Source: Marinobacter bohaiensis (lineage in GTDB: Bacteria > Pseudomonadota > Gammaproteobacteria > Pseudomonadales > Oleiphilaceae). Taken from it: DNA of 64,000 bases. The stretch lies in the NCBI RefSeq assembly GCF_003258515.1, contig NZ_QGEH01000001.1, forward strand, positions 1,612,001-1,676,000, given 5' to 3'. The position numbers were made by a program, and so were the translations under genes. This document shows positions 20,149-32,119 of the stretch, in pieces; position 1 is the first letter of the stretch, and every line of letters starts with the position of its first letter. The notes beneath the pieces were generated by a model. The model had not been told where the DNA came from, did no database searches, and saw only the letters and a program-made list of their open reading frames with translations.

Positions 20149-20188
20149 CATTATGGCGGATATTGCCATAAATGTGCGGGGGAGCTTA

Positions 20189-21850
20189 TCAGATCCGCTT
20201 CTTGCCGATCAGCTCCTGCACGATGCGGTCGGCCACCTCGGCGACGTTATCGTCGGCGTTGGCGGTGGCCGTGGCGCCGGCGATGTCGTCACCGATGTTG
20301 ACGGCAACGGCGATCAGGCCGTGGGCGGTGAGCAGCTGCGCGCCCCGGCGGCGGTCGTCGGCGTTGCCCGCAGTGTCCTCGTTGAGGACCACGCTGGTGC
20401 GGTTCAGGTCGAACAGTTTGCGTTCCACCGCACGCGCCAGTTCCGGCGCCTGGGTCCCTGCACAGCCGATGATGATCGGCTTCTGGGCCAACCGACGCTC
20501 GCGTTCTTCCGGAGTGACCGGCTGCAGGCTGTCACCGCTGTCCCTGGCCAGGCCGGCGATCATGCCGGCGCCAATGGTGACGTTGGTCAGGCGGTCGACG
20601 ATGATGAATGCACCGGTCGCCCGGTTGCGCGGGTACGGGTCGAACGCCACCGGCTGGTTCAGTGTGACTTCGCACAGGCCGATCTCGTTCAGATCCAGGT
20701 GATCCCGATCAGCGGCCTCATCCAGTGTGTTGACGTCGATCTGGTTGTGGATCGCCGTGATCGAGCCGGAGGTGAAGTTGGGGCCCAGCTTGATGTCGTA
20801 GAGGCGATCCTTGGCCATCGGGCTGTCGATCATCCACACGACGTGGGCGTCGAACTTGTTGCTCACCAGCGGCTCGTCGCCCGGCTTGACCAGCATGTCG
20901 CCACGGCTGACGTCGATCTCGTCTTCCAGGGTCAGGGTGACCGCCTGGTCGATGTAGGCGCTGTCCAGGTTGCCGTCGAAAGTGACGACTTCCTTGACCT
21001 TGCTGGTGCGGCGCGATGGCAGGGCCATGATGTCATCGCCCGGGCGAATCACGCCGGAGGCGATGGTGCCGCTGAAGCCCCGGAAGTTCAGGTTGGGGCG
21101 GTTGACGTACTGCACCGGCAGACGGAAGTGCTCCAGGTTCTTGTCGCGGGCCACTTCCACCGACTCCAGGATTTCCATCATCGGCTGGCCGGTGAACCAG
21201 GGAGTGTTCTCGCTGCGGTTGACGACGTTGTCGCCCTCCAGTGCGGAAATCGGCACGAAGCGGATGTCCTGCAGGCCCAGCTTCTCGGCGAACTTCAGAT
21301 AATCCTGCTTGATGTCTTCGAAGCGCTCTTCGCTGAAGTCCACCAGGTCCATCTTGTTGACCGCCACCACGATGTGCTTGATGCCCAGCAGGGACGCGAT
21401 GAAGGTGTGGCGCCGGGTCTGGGTCAGGACGCCGTGGCGGGCGTCGATCATCATGATCGCCAATTGTGCAGTGGACGCACCGGTGGCCATGTTGCGCGTG
21501 TACTGCTCATGGCCCGGGGTGTCGGCGATGATGAACTTGCGCTTGTCGGTGGAGAAGTAGCGGTAGGCCACGTCGATGGTGATGCCTTGCTCCCGCTCCG
21601 CCTGCAGGCCGTCGACCAGCAGGGCCAGGTCCAGCTTTTCGCCGGTGGTGCCCAGCTTTTCGCTGTCGGCTTTGAGGCTGGCCATATGATCTTCATAGAT
21701 CATCTTGGTGTCGTGCAGCAGGCGGCCAATCAGGGTGCTCTTGCCGTCGTCGACGCTGCCGCAGGTCAGCAGGCGCAGCAGCTCTTTCTCTTCGTGTTGT
21801 TTCAGATACGCGTGAATGTCTTCTGCGATCAAATCGGACTGGTGTGACAT
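20189..21850 (-). CDS. cysN: CysN, ATP sulfurylase GTPase subunit, with a degenerate CysC domain
   Basis: The product has 553 residues. The EF-Tu-like GTPase partner of CysD drives formation of adenosine 5'-phosphosulfate. GTP-binding motifs are [15 protein letters not shown] (G1), [13 protein letters not shown] (G3) and NKMDL (G4). E. coli CysN is about 475 residues and CysNC fusions about 630, so the length is intermediate. From about residue 457 a tail resembles APS kinase ([22 protein letters not shown], then [13 protein letters not shown]), but the Walker A Gly-x4-Gly-Lys-Ser/Thr is replaced, so kinase activity is unlikely. It is encoded 42 bases after cysD. Confidence 0.95.
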   Translation of the reverse strand: MSHQSDLIAEDIHAYLKQHEEKELLRLLTCGSVDDGKSTLIGRLLHDTKMIYEDHMASLKADSEKLGTTGEKLDLALLVDGLQAEREQGITIDVAYRYFSTDKRKFIIADTPGHEQYTRNMATGASTAQLAIMMIDARHGVLTQTRRHTFIASLLGIKHIVVAVNKMDLVDFSEERFEDIKQDYLKFAEKLGLQDIRFVPISALEGDNVVNRSENTPWFTGQPMMEILESVEVARDKNLEHFRLPVQYVNRPNLNFRGFSGTIASGVIRPGDDIMALPSRRTSKVKEVVTFDGNLDSAYIDQAVTLTLEDEIDVSRGDMLVKPGDEPLVSNKFDAHVVWMIDSPMAKDRLYDIKLGPNFTSGSITAIHNQIDVNTLDEAADRDHLDLNEIGLCEVTLNQPVAFDPYPRNRATGAFIIVDRLTNVTIGAGMIAGLARDSGDSLQPVTPEERERRLAQKPIIIGCAGTQAPELARAVERKLFDLNRTSVVLNEDTAGNADDRRRGAQLLTAHGLIAVAVNIGDDIAGATATANADDNVAEVADRIVQELIGKKRI

Positions 21851-21892
21851 GATTCTGTTCCCGTAGATGCTGTCTGGCTGTCGGCGTTCGGC

Positions 21893-22801
21893 TTAGAAGT
21901 AACCTTCACGTTTCTTCTGCTCCATGGAGCCGGCGGAATCGTGATCGATTACGCGGCCCTGGCGTTCGGAGCTCTTCGCCAGCAGCATTTCCTGGATGAT
22001 ATCGGTCAGGGTGTCGGCCTTGGATTCGATGGCGCCGGTCAGCGGATAGCAGCCCAGGGTCCGGAAGCGCACAGATTTCATCATCGGCTTCTCGCCGTCT
22101 TCCAGCGGCATGCGGTCGTCGTCCACCATGATCAGGGTGCCATCACGCTCAACCACCGGGCGCTCGGCGGCGTAGTACAGCGGAACGATCTCGATGTTTT
22201 CGAGATAGATGTACTGCCAGATGTCCAGCTCGGTCCAGTTGGACAGCGGGAATACCCGGATGCTTTCACCCTTGTTGATCTTGCCGTTGTAGATGTTCCA
22301 CAGCTCGGGGCGCTGGTTCTTGGGATCCCAGCGATGGTATTCGTCGCGGAAGGAGTAGACCCGCTCCTTGGCGCGCGACTTTTCTTCGTCCCTGCGGGCG
22401 CCCCCGAAGGCGGCGTCGAACTTGTACTTGTTCAATGCCTGCTTGAGCGACTGGGTTTTCATGACGTCGGTGTGCTTGGCGCTGCCGTGAGTAAACGGGC
22501 CAATGCCGGCGTCCACGCCTTCCTGGTTGATGTGGACAATCAGGTCCAGGTCGTATTTCTCGGCCTGGCGGTCCCGGAACTCGATCATTTCCTTGAACTT
22601 CCAGGTCGTGTCCACATGCATCAGCTTGAACGGGATCTTGCCCGGGTAGAAGGCCTTGCGGGCCAGATGCAGCATGACGGAAGAGTCTTTGCCGATGGAG
22701 TAGAGCATGACGGGGTTGTCGAACTCCGCGGCCACTTCCCGAATGATGTGGATGCTTTCAGCTTCCAGTTGCTTGAGATGCGTCAGGTTATACGTGGTCA
22801 T
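21893..22801 (-). CDS. cysD: CysD, sulfate adenylyltransferase subunit 2
   Basis: The product has 302 residues. It is the catalytic adenylyl-transferring subunit of ATP sulfurylase, of the PAPS-reductase fold. The PP-loop is visible as [14 protein letters not shown], followed by [15 protein letters not shown] and the C-terminal [23 protein letters not shown]. It is the first gene of cysDN. A perfect GGCATA-N4-TATGCC inverted repeat lies about 170 bases upstream at 22972-22987. Confidence 0.97.
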   Translation of the reverse strand: MTTYNLTHLKQLEAESIHIIREVAAEFDNPVMLYSIGKDSSVMLHLARKAFYPGKIPFKLMHVDTTWKFKEMIEFRDRQAEKYDLDLIVHINQEGVDAGIGPFTHGSAKHTDVMKTQSLKQALNKYKFDAAFGGARRDEEKSRAKERVYSFRDEYHRWDPKNQRPELWNIYNGKINKGESIRVFPLSNWTELDIWQYIYLENIEIVPLYYAAERPVVERDGTLIMVDDDRMPLEDGEKPMMKSVRFRTLGCYPLTGAIESKADTLTDIIQEMLLAKSSERQGRVIDHDSAGSMEQKKREGYF

Positions 22802-22971
22802 GATCCAGTTACCGGTTGCATGGGATGCATATTGATTATAAGTGATCGAAACAGTCGTCGACTGGAGCCGCCCTGAGCCGGGAGTGTCACAGACGGTGCG
22901 GGCTCGGAATATGGGACGAGACTATATCAGAGATGCCCGCGCTATAAGAAGGCGAGGGACTATAGTTTAGC

Positions 22972-22987
22972 GGCATAACAATATGCC
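22972..22987. promoter_or_regulatory. Inverted repeat upstream of cysDN
   Basis: GGCATA-ACAA-TATGCC is a perfect six-base inverted repeat in the 233-base gap between cysD and the PilZ gene. It could be an operator for cysDN or a small hairpin at the end of the PilZ transcript. The rest of the gap shows no gene. Confidence 0.35.
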
Positions 22988-23034
22988 CGAATGCGTTGTT
23001 TTCGGGCGGGTATTCGGGCGTGAAGGGTGCCTGT

Positions 23035-23472
23035 CTATTGATTGAGTTCGCGGGCTACGAACTGGTCCACGTAATCGTGGCCGTTGCCCTCGAACTGACT
23101 GAACTGCAGACCCAGGTGATACATCCTGCGGGATACCCTGCGAATATGCACGACGTAGCAGCGCGCCTCGACAGTGACCGACTGGACCGTAACCACCGGG
23201 ATGGAGAAGCGGACGTCGAGTTCCACCGGGTCCTTGGGGGCAATGTTGCGTTTATCGGCAATCAGCGTGTCGAGCCGTTCGCTTTCGCATTCCACCATCA
23301 TGCCGGCGCGGGACAGGTTGGCGGTGTGACAGGTCAGCGTATTGCCTTCACGATCGCTGACGATGACCTCAAGGCGGGTCGCGATGCGTTGCTGTTGACG
23401 TAGATTGGGTTTGCCGCCCATGGCTTTAAGGCCACTCCGAAGTGACGGTAGCGAAGAAAGTGCACTGCCCAT
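23035..23472 (-). CDS. PilZ-domain protein
   Basis: The product has about 145 residues. The core resembles a PilZ domain: RQQQRIATRLEVIV holds the Arg-rich entry, and NLSRAGMMVECE matches the (D/N)xSxxG motif, the two elements that contact cyclic di-GMP in the family. No enzymatic or membrane domain is attached, so it may act as a single-domain effector. ATG 23472 is used; GTG 23505 and ATG 23421 are alternatives and ribosome binding sites are weak for all. Target is unknown. Confidence 0.75.
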   Translation of the reverse strand: MGSALSSLPSLRSGLKAMGGKPNLRQQQRIATRLEVIVSDREGNTLTCHTANLSRAGMMVECESERLDTLIADKRNIAPKDPVELDVRFSIPVVTVQSVTVEARCYVVHIRRVSRRMYHLGLQFSQFEGNGHDYVDQFVARELNQ

Positions 23473-23811
23473 AAGTATTATCTGATTATTTCCGTGAGAT
23501 ATCACTGACCGGTCTGGAGCCGGTTTGGTGAGCCCGGTTTAACAACTCGTCGCTAACGGCTTGAAAGCATAGACCTAAGTGAAAATTGGAGCAAGCGGTC
23601 TGTCGTTGTTGTCGTCGGATTTGTGGGCGAGGTCGCACAGTTAGGGTTGAGATATATCCTACAGGGCGCACGATTCGATGACGTTGCCGGTGTCGCCGGC
23701 AGGGCCTTGCGGCAATTTAAGGCTCTAGCAAAAGGAGGGTGTCGGAACGGGGAAACGGTGAGTGACCATAAGGCACCGCGAGATGCCTTATGGTTTGCGG
23801 CCGGATCGGGT
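23473..23811. other. Intergenic region between PilZ gene and gatB
   Basis: This 339-base stretch carries the PilZ promoter region and the downstream end of the gat operon. A perfect 10-base-pair hairpin, CCATAAGGCA (23766-23775) with TGCCTTATGG (23784-23793), lies 19 bases past the gatB stop and probably ends that transcript, although a T tract is lacking. I see no coding signal. Confidence 0.6.
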
Positions 23812-25263
23812 TCAGTTGTCCAGCTTTTTCTGCAGGATCTCGTTGAGCAGCTTCGGGTTGCCCTGGCCTTTGGAGGCTTTCATCAACGGGCCCATGAAGC
23901 CACCCATCAGCTTCTTGCGCTTCTTGGGATCCTCCTCCGCGCGATACTGGGCAATCTGGTCGCCCATATCCGCCAGGACGCCGTCCACCAGTTTCTCCAG
24001 CTCGCCGGTGTCGGAAACCTGCTTCAGGCCCTCACGCTCGATGATGGCATCAACATCTGCATCGTCGCCGTTCCAGAGCAGCTCGAACACCTTCTTGGCA
24101 CCGGAAGACGACAGGGTGTTGTCGGCAATGCGCTGCACCAGGGCGCCCAGGCGCTCTGCGGGCAGGGGGCTGTCCTTGATGTTCAGTTCCGCGGCGTTGA
24201 GGCGTGCGCTCAGTTCGCCGAGGATCCAGTTGGCTGCCAGCTTGGCGTCGCCGCCGGACTTGGCAGTGGTCTCGAAATAGAGGGCCGTGGCGGCGTTGTT
24301 GCTCAGCAGGCCAGCGTCGTAGTCGGACAGGCCGTAGTCGGCCTTGAAGCGGGCTTCCTTGGCGTCCGGCAGTTCCGGCATGGCAGCGCGGATGCTGTCG
24401 ATGAAAGTGTCGTCGATTTCCACCGGCAGCAAATCGGGGCAGGGGAAGTAGCGGTAGTCGTTGGCTTCTTCCTTGGTTCGCATGGAGCGGCTTTCGTCCC
24501 GTTCACCGTTGTAGAGGCGGGTTTCCTGAACGATTTCGCCGCCGTCTTCGAGGATGTCGATCTGGCGTTCGACTTCCCGGTGAATGGCGGCCTCCATGAA
24601 CCGGAACGAGTTCAGGTTCTTGGTCTCGGTGCGGGTGCCCAGTTGCTCGGTGCCTTCCGGGCGGACGGAGATGTTCACGTCGAAACGCATGGAGCCCTGG
24701 GACATGTCGCCGTCGCAGATGCCCAGTGAGGACACCAGACCGTGCAGCTTGCGGGCGAACGCCACGGCTTCCTCGGCGCTGCGCATGTCCGGTTCGGTGA
24801 CGATCTCGATCAGCGGCGTGCCGGCCCGGTTGAGGTCGATGCCGGTCATGCCGTGATAGTCCTCGTGCAGGGACTTGCCGGCGTCTTCCTCCAGATGGGC
24901 GTGGTGGATGCGCACGCGCTTCTCGGCACCGTTGTCCAGGCGTATATCCACGTGGCCCGGGCCGACAATCGGCTCGGCCAGTTGGGTGGTCTGGTAGCCC
25001 TTGGGTAGATCCGGATAGAAATAGTTCTTGCGCTCGAACACGGAGCGCCGGTTGATCTCCGCGTCGATAGCCAGGCCGAACATGGTGGCGTAGCGGAACG
25101 CCTGCTCATTGGCCACCGGCAGGGTGCCGGGCATCGCCAGGTCAACCGCGCTGGCCTGGGTGTTGGGCTCCGCACCGTAGGCGGTACTGGTGCCGGAAAA
25201 GATCTTGGTCTGGGTGGCGAGCTGAACGTGGATTTCCAGCCCGATCACAACTTCCCATTGCAT
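23812..25263 (-). CDS. gatB: GatB, Asp-tRNA(Asn)/Glu-tRNA(Gln) amidotransferase subunit B
   Basis: The product has 483 residues. GatB is the kinase/tRNA-binding subunit of GatCAB, which converts misacylated Glu-tRNA(Gln) and/or Asp-tRNA(Asn) to the correct amides. [34 protein letters not shown] is the family start, with the kinase pocket motif [18 protein letters not shown]; a YqeY-like tail domain ends the protein. It is the last gene of gatC-gatA-gatB, 23 bases after gatA. Confidence 0.97.
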   Translation of the reverse strand: MQWEVVIGLEIHVQLATQTKIFSGTSTAYGAEPNTQASAVDLAMPGTLPVANEQAFRYATMFGLAIDAEINRRSVFERKNYFYPDLPKGYQTTQLAEPIVGPGHVDIRLDNGAEKRVRIHHAHLEEDAGKSLHEDYHGMTGIDLNRAGTPLIEIVTEPDMRSAEEAVAFARKLHGLVSSLGICDGDMSQGSMRFDVNISVRPEGTEQLGTRTETKNLNSFRFMEAAIHREVERQIDILEDGGEIVQETRLYNGERDESRSMRTKEEANDYRYFPCPDLLPVEIDDTFIDSIRAAMPELPDAKEARFKADYGLSDYDAGLLSNNAATALYFETTAKSGGDAKLAANWILGELSARLNAAELNIKDSPLPAERLGALVQRIADNTLSSSGAKKVFELLWNGDDADVDAIIEREGLKQVSDTGELEKLVDGVLADMGDQIAQYRAEEDPKKRKKLMGGFMGPLMKASKGQGNPKLLNEILQKKLDN

Positions 25264-25286
25264 GATGTGTCGTCCTTCCTTCTGGT

Positions 25287-26735
<1,449 letters not shown>

Positions 26736-26788
26736 AATGCGTGTCCGTAACAGTGCAGTTCGTCAGTAGGCGAGGGCGGTGCGTCGTA

Positions 26789-27076
26789 TCACTCGATGAC
26801 GCGGGGGACCAGGTACAAACCATCCTCGGTGGCCGGGGCGATAGCCTGGAAGGCCTCGCGCTGGTTCTGTTCGGTCACTTCGTCGGCCCGCAGGCGCTGA
26901 GTGGCGTCCAGCGGGTGCGCCAGCGGCTCCACCGATGACGTGTCGGCGGCCTGGAGCTGATCCACCAGGTTCAGGATGTTGCTGACGTCCCGTTCCAGGG
27001 ACGCTGCCTGACCGTCTTCCAGACGAATGCGCGCCAGCAGGGCGACTTTTTCGATCTCATCGCGGGATATGGCCAC
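26789..27076 (-). CDS. gatC: GatC, amidotransferase subunit C
   Basis: The product has 95 residues. This small subunit stabilises the GatA-GatB complex. [24 protein letters not shown] and the C-terminal LYLVPRVIE are typical. The start is GTG at 27076, supported by GGAGAG six bases ahead; the open frame continues 20 codons upstream but is not conserved. It is divergent from mreB across 245 bases. Confidence 0.93.
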   Translation of the reverse strand: MAISRDEIEKVALLARIRLEDGQAASLERDVSNILNLVDQLQAADTSSVEPLAHPLDATQRLRADEVTEQNQREAFQAIAPATEDGLYLVPRVIE

Positions 27077-27244
27077 GTGAACTCTCCACTTACCATGTAC
27101 TTGATGGCGCAGTATGGTAACAGATTGCGCTGTCATCGGGAGGTTTTGGGGAACGGAAAAGCGGTCTGGCAGTCACAGTCGGTCGCGCGTCAACGCCGTC
27201 GGCGTCTGGTCCAGACATGGCGCCGTTCCTGGCCCGTATTAGCC

Positions 27245-28365
<1,121 letters not shown>

Positions 28366-28475
28366 TCGGCCTGTCAGTACAGAACCAGACGGCGCGCTCG
28401 GACGCGCCGCATTTATGGCCGCCGCTGACGACTTGTCGCAGCGGCGGTTGTCGTTTTATGGGGGAGAACTGAGCT

Positions 28476-29411
28476 ATCAAGACACTGTTTGCAAGAGGTC
28501 CCATCCCGGGAATCCGGCTGTTTCTCGTGGTGGTGCTGTCTCTGGTGCTGGTGGTTCTCGATTCCCGTTTCGAACGGGTGGACGAGGTACGCAGCTGGCT
28601 GGGATCGGCCCTGACGCCCGTCATCTGGCTCGGCCATGTTCCGGAGAGCCTGAGCGAGTGGAGTGAAGACGTCTTCACCAGCCGCGATGAGCTGCTTGAG
28701 GAAAACGAATCCCTGAAGGCGCGCCTGCTGATTCTTGAGCGTCGTTCGATCAAGTATGCCTCCCTGGCGGCGGACAACATCGAGCTGCGCCGTCTCAACG
28801 ACGTGTCGGCCCAGTTGGACGAGAGCGTGGTGGTGGCGGATGTCATCGGCGTGTCCCCGGATCCGTTTTCCCACGAAGTGATCATCAACAAAGGCCAGCG
28901 CGACGGCGTCACCGAAGGTCAGGCGATTCTCGATGCCAACGGCCTGATGGGGCAGGTGATCCAGACCAGCCGGTTTACCTCGCGGGTGCTGCTGGTGTCC
29001 GACAGCAGCCACGCGGTGCCGGTGGAAGTGCTTCGCAGCGGTGTGCGTGCCATCCTCCTGGGTACAGGCAGCGCCAATACCCTGGATTTGGTGCACGTGC
29101 CGGATACCGCCGACATCCGCGAAGGCGATGAGCTGGTCAGTTCCGGCCTCGGCGGCCGTTTCCCCAAAGGTTATCCGGTGGCCACCGTCATCCGGATCCA
29201 CAGTGAGCCCGGCGAGCCCTTCGCCAGCATCCAGGCGGAGCCGGCGGCGCAGCTTAACCAGAGTGACCAGGTACTGGTGGTGTTCCAGCCCACTAACCGC
29301 CGGCAGTTGCAGGCGTGCGAAGACGGCGCCAGCGACATCGACTGTCCGCCGGCGGATCCTGTCGCCGAAGAGACGGCCGCCGAAGAAGCCGCCGAAGGAG
29401 AGGCACCATGA
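28476..29411 (+). CDS. mreC: MreC, rod shape-determining protein
   Basis: The product has about 311 residues. MreC is a periplasmic scaffold of the elongasome. A single N-terminal membrane helix (LFLVVVLSLVLVVLD) is followed by a coiled coil (ELLEENESLKARLLILERR) and the beta domains (DVIGVSPDPFSHEVIINKGQRDGV). The usual N-terminus (KTLFARGPIPGIRLF) is encoded, but the codon at the expected start, seven to eight bases after GGGGGAGAA, is ATC at 28476. The first ordinary start is GTG 28527, inside the membrane helix with no ribosome binding site. I annotate the ATC as probable start. The C-terminal tail is acidic. Confidence 0.9.
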   Translation: MKTLFARGPIPGIRLFLVVVLSLVLVVLDSRFERVDEVRSWLGSALTPVIWLGHVPESLSEWSEDVFTSRDELLEENESLKARLLILERRSIKYASLAADNIELRRLNDVSAQLDESVVVADVIGVSPDPFSHEVIINKGQRDGVTEGQAILDANGLMGQVIQTSRFTSRVLLVSDSSHAVPVEVLRSGVRAILLGTGSANTLDLVHVPDTADIREGDELVSSGLGGRFPKGYPVATVIRIHSEPGEPFASIQAEPAAQLNQSDQVLVVFQPTNRRQLQACEDGASDIDCPPADPVAEETAAEEAAEGEAP

Positions 29412-29887
29412 TTCTGTCGGTTATCAGTTATCCGGTGTTTGCCGTCAGCGCCCTGGTGGCTCTGGTGTTGTCCATCTCGCTGTTCCCGGCGGACTGGCTG
29501 ATCCTGCGCCCCGAGTGGGTGGGGCTGATCGTCTTCTATTGGACCTTCCGCGCGCCCAACCGTTTTGGCGTGTTGGTGGCCTGGGTCCTGGGGCTGCTGC
29601 TGGACGTGCTGGAATCGAGCACGCTGGGCATCAATGCCTTCTCAATGGCGCTGGTCGCCTTCCTGGTGTTGACCACGCACCAGCGGCTGCGGATGTTCCC
29701 GCTGCCCCAGCAGTGCCTGATGGTGTTCCTGCTGCTGGGCATTAACCAGATGTGCGTGCATTTTGCCAACCAGTTGCTGGGCGCGGACAACCCGGGCTTC
29801 ACCTATTTGCTGCCCGCCCTCACCAGTGCTGTTGTCTGGCCGGTCGTGTGCGCTATTCTCGACCGTTTGAACCTGAAACTGGCCTGA
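29408..29887 (+). CDS. mreD: MreD, rod shape-determining protein
   Basis: The product has 159 residues. It is an integral membrane partner of MreC and RodA, with about five hydrophobic helices spread over the whole length. The segment PEWVGLIVFYWTFRAPNRFGVLVAWVLGLLLDVL is characteristic. Its ATG overlaps the mreC stop (ATGA). Maf follows after 21 bases. Confidence 0.95.
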   Translation: MILSVISYPVFAVSALVALVLSISLFPADWLILRPEWVGLIVFYWTFRAPNRFGVLVAWVLGLLLDVLESSTLGINAFSMALVAFLVLTTHQRLRMFPLPQQCLMVFLLLGINQMCVHFANQLLGADNPGFTYLLPALTSAVVWPVVCAILDRLNLKLA

Positions 29888-29908
29888 TCCGAGGAGACCT
29901 GGAACATC

Positions 29909-30517
29909 ATGCGGTCTGTTGTATTGGCCTCCGCCTCCCCGCGTCGCCGGGAACTGCTTGAACAGATGGGACTCTCATTTACCGTGCAACCGGTTGATAT
30001 CGATGAGTCCCCGCGCCCTGATGAGCGCCCCGAGATCTACGTGGAGCGTCTGGCTCGCGAGAAAGCCGAGGCGGGACTGGCCCGGCTCGGGGATCCTTCA
30101 GCGCTGGTGCTGGGCTCCGACACCACGGTGGTCTGCGATGACCGTATTATGGGCAAGCCCGTCAATGAGCGGGACGCGGCTGACATGCTGCGCCTGTTGT
30201 CCGGTCGCACCCACAAGGTGATGACGGCGGTGGCGCTGGCCGGTGATTTCGGGTGCTATGCGCGCCTGGTGGTTACCGAAGTGCGCTTCCGGTCCCTCGA
30301 TGAGGCTGAGATCGCGGCCTACTGGCAGACCGGAGAGCCCCGGGACAAGGCGGGCGGCTACGGTATCCAGGGCAAGGGCGGGATCTTCGTCGATGGGCTC
30401 TGGGGCAGTTACAGTGCGGTGGTGGGCCTGCCTTTGCAGGAAACCGCCGAGCTGTTCGAGGAAGCGGGGCAGCCCGTGTGGCAGTGCTGGTCGTCCACTA
30501 TGGAGAAGTCGGTATGA
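29909..30517 (+). CDS. maf: Maf/YhdE nucleotide pyrophosphatase
   Basis: The product has 202 residues. Maf-family enzymes hydrolyse dTTP/UTP (YhdE type) as house-cleaning pyrophosphatases. LASASPRRRELLEQMG is the phosphate-binding signature and GSDTTVV contains the catalytic acid. Location between mreD and rng matches E. coli yhdE rather than yceF. The stop overlaps the rng start (ATGA), coupling the two. Confidence 0.95.
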   Translation: MRSVVLASASPRRRELLEQMGLSFTVQPVDIDESPRPDERPEIYVERLAREKAEAGLARLGDPSALVLGSDTTVVCDDRIMGKPVNERDAADMLRLLSGRTHKVMTAVALAGDFGCYARLVVTEVRFRSLDEAEIAAYWQTGEPRDKAGGYGIQGKGGIFVDGLWGSYSAVVGLPLQETAELFEEAGQPVWQCWSSTMEKSV

Positions 30518-31995
30518 GTGAGGAAATCCTGATCAACGTGACCCCCGTCGAGACCCGTGTGGCGCTCGTGGAGAATGGCATGTTGCAGGAAACCTACGTC
30601 GAGCGGACCAGCCGCAAGGGCATCGTCGGCAACATCTACAAGGGTAAGGTGGTACGGGTGCTGCCCGGTATGGAAGCGGCGTTTGTGGATATCGGTCTGG
30701 AGCGCGCGGCGTTCATTCACGCTTCCGACGTCATGGTGGTGGGTAACAACAACGACACCGAGGCCGACACACCGAAGACCGTGCCCGATATCCGCTCGCT
30801 CCTGCGCGAGGGCCAGTCGCTCGTGGTCCAGGTCACCAAGGATCCGATTGGCACCAAGGGCGCCCGCCTGACCACCCAGCTGTCCATTCCGTCCCGCTAT
30901 CTGGTGTTCATGCCGGAGGTCCAGCACATCGGGATCTCCCAGCGCATCGAGGATGAGACCGAACGCAACCGGCTCAAGGCGCTGGTCGAGCAGAGCGCCG
31001 AAGAGCTGGGCGCCAGCAGCGGCGGCTACATCATCCGCACAGCCGCCGAAGGCGCGTCACCAGAGGATTTGCTGGGGGACATGCGTTACCTGCACCGGCT
31101 CTACCAGTCGGTGATCGAGCGCAATGCCACCGGCAAGGCGCCGGCGGTGGTCTACCAGGATCTCCCGCTGTTTATCCGCACCATCCGCGACCTGATCCGG
31201 CCGCAGACCGAGAAAATCCGGATCGATTCGCGGGAGAGCTACCAGCGAGTAATCGAATTCGTCGAAGAGTTCGTGTCTGAGTTTTCCGACAAGGTGGAGT
31301 ATTACCCGGGAGAGCGCCCGATCTTTGACCTGTACAGCGTCGAGGACGAGATCCAGAAAGCGCTGAGCCGCAAGGTACAGCTCAAGTCTGGTGGCTACGT
31401 CATCATCGATCAGACCGAGGCGATGACGACCATCGACATCAACACCGGCGCGTTCGTGGGCCACCGTAACCTCGAGGAAACCATCTTCAAGACCAACCTG
31501 GAGGCGGCGCGGGCCATCAGCCGGCAACTGCGCCTGCGCAACCTGGGTGGCATCATCATCATCGATTTCATCGACATGGAGGATTCCGAGCATCAACGCC
31601 AGGTGCACCGCATGCTGGAGAAGATGCTGGAGCGGGATCACGCCAAGACCAAGATCACCGGCGTATCCGAACTGGGCCTGGTGGAGATGACCCGCAAACG
31701 GACCACTGAGAGCCTGGGGCAGGTGCTGTGCGAGCCCTGTCCGATCTGTGACGGACGCGGCTTCCTCAAGACCAGCGAGACCGTATGCTACGAGATCCTG
31801 CGGGAAATCATGCGGGTCAACCGTGCCTACGAGTCCGAGAGTTACCTCGTGATGGCATCGCAATCCGTCGTCGACCGCTTGCTGGATGAGGAATCCGACA
31901 ATGTCGCCGATCTGGAAACCTTCATCGGCAAGAGCATCCGCTTCCAGGTGGAGCCCCTGTACAGCCAGGAGCAATACGATGTGGTTCTCCTCTGA
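30514..31995 (+). CDS. rng: Rng, ribonuclease G
   Basis: The product has 493 residues, close to E. coli RNase G and lacking the long RNase E tail. It is an endoribonuclease that matures the 16S rRNA 5' end and degrades some mRNAs. An S1 domain lies at about residues 35-120 (GNIYKGKVVRVLPGMEAAFVDIGLERAAFIH). The catalytic Asp residues are in TTIDINTGAFVG and IIIIDFIDM. The zinc link follows as CEPCPICDGRG. The ATG at 30514 was chosen by the overlap with maf and the family start MSEEILINVTP. Confidence 0.96.
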   Translation: MSEEILINVTPVETRVALVENGMLQETYVERTSRKGIVGNIYKGKVVRVLPGMEAAFVDIGLERAAFIHASDVMVVGNNNDTEADTPKTVPDIRSLLREGQSLVVQVTKDPIGTKGARLTTQLSIPSRYLVFMPEVQHIGISQRIEDETERNRLKALVEQSAEELGASSGGYIIRTAAEGASPEDLLGDMRYLHRLYQSVIERNATGKAPAVVYQDLPLFIRTIRDLIRPQTEKIRIDSRESYQRVIEFVEEFVSEFSDKVEYYPGERPIFDLYSVEDEIQKALSRKVQLKSGGYVIIDQTEAMTTIDINTGAFVGHRNLEETIFKTNLEAARAISRQLRLRNLGGIIIIDFIDMEDSEHQRQVHRMLEKMLERDHAKTKITGVSELGLVEMTRKRTTESLGQVLCEPCPICDGRGFLKTSETVCYEILREIMRVNRAYESESYLVMASQSVVDRLLDEESDNVADLETFIGKSIRFQVEPLYSQEQYDVVLL

Positions 31996-32119
31996 CGGCG
32001 CCGGGGTGGCACTCCCATCTTCCTTGCCCGGAACAACACCCCGCCGGGCACCCGGCCGGCCTGTTCACGGCTAGTATGGCGGTAGGTGCATGGACGTTCC
32101 GGGTCATACCGAAAAGGCA

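Noticed and set aside
20135-21847. 570-codon open frame on plus opposite cysN
   Set aside because: Antisense shadow of cysN; no ribosome binding site and no recognisable motif.
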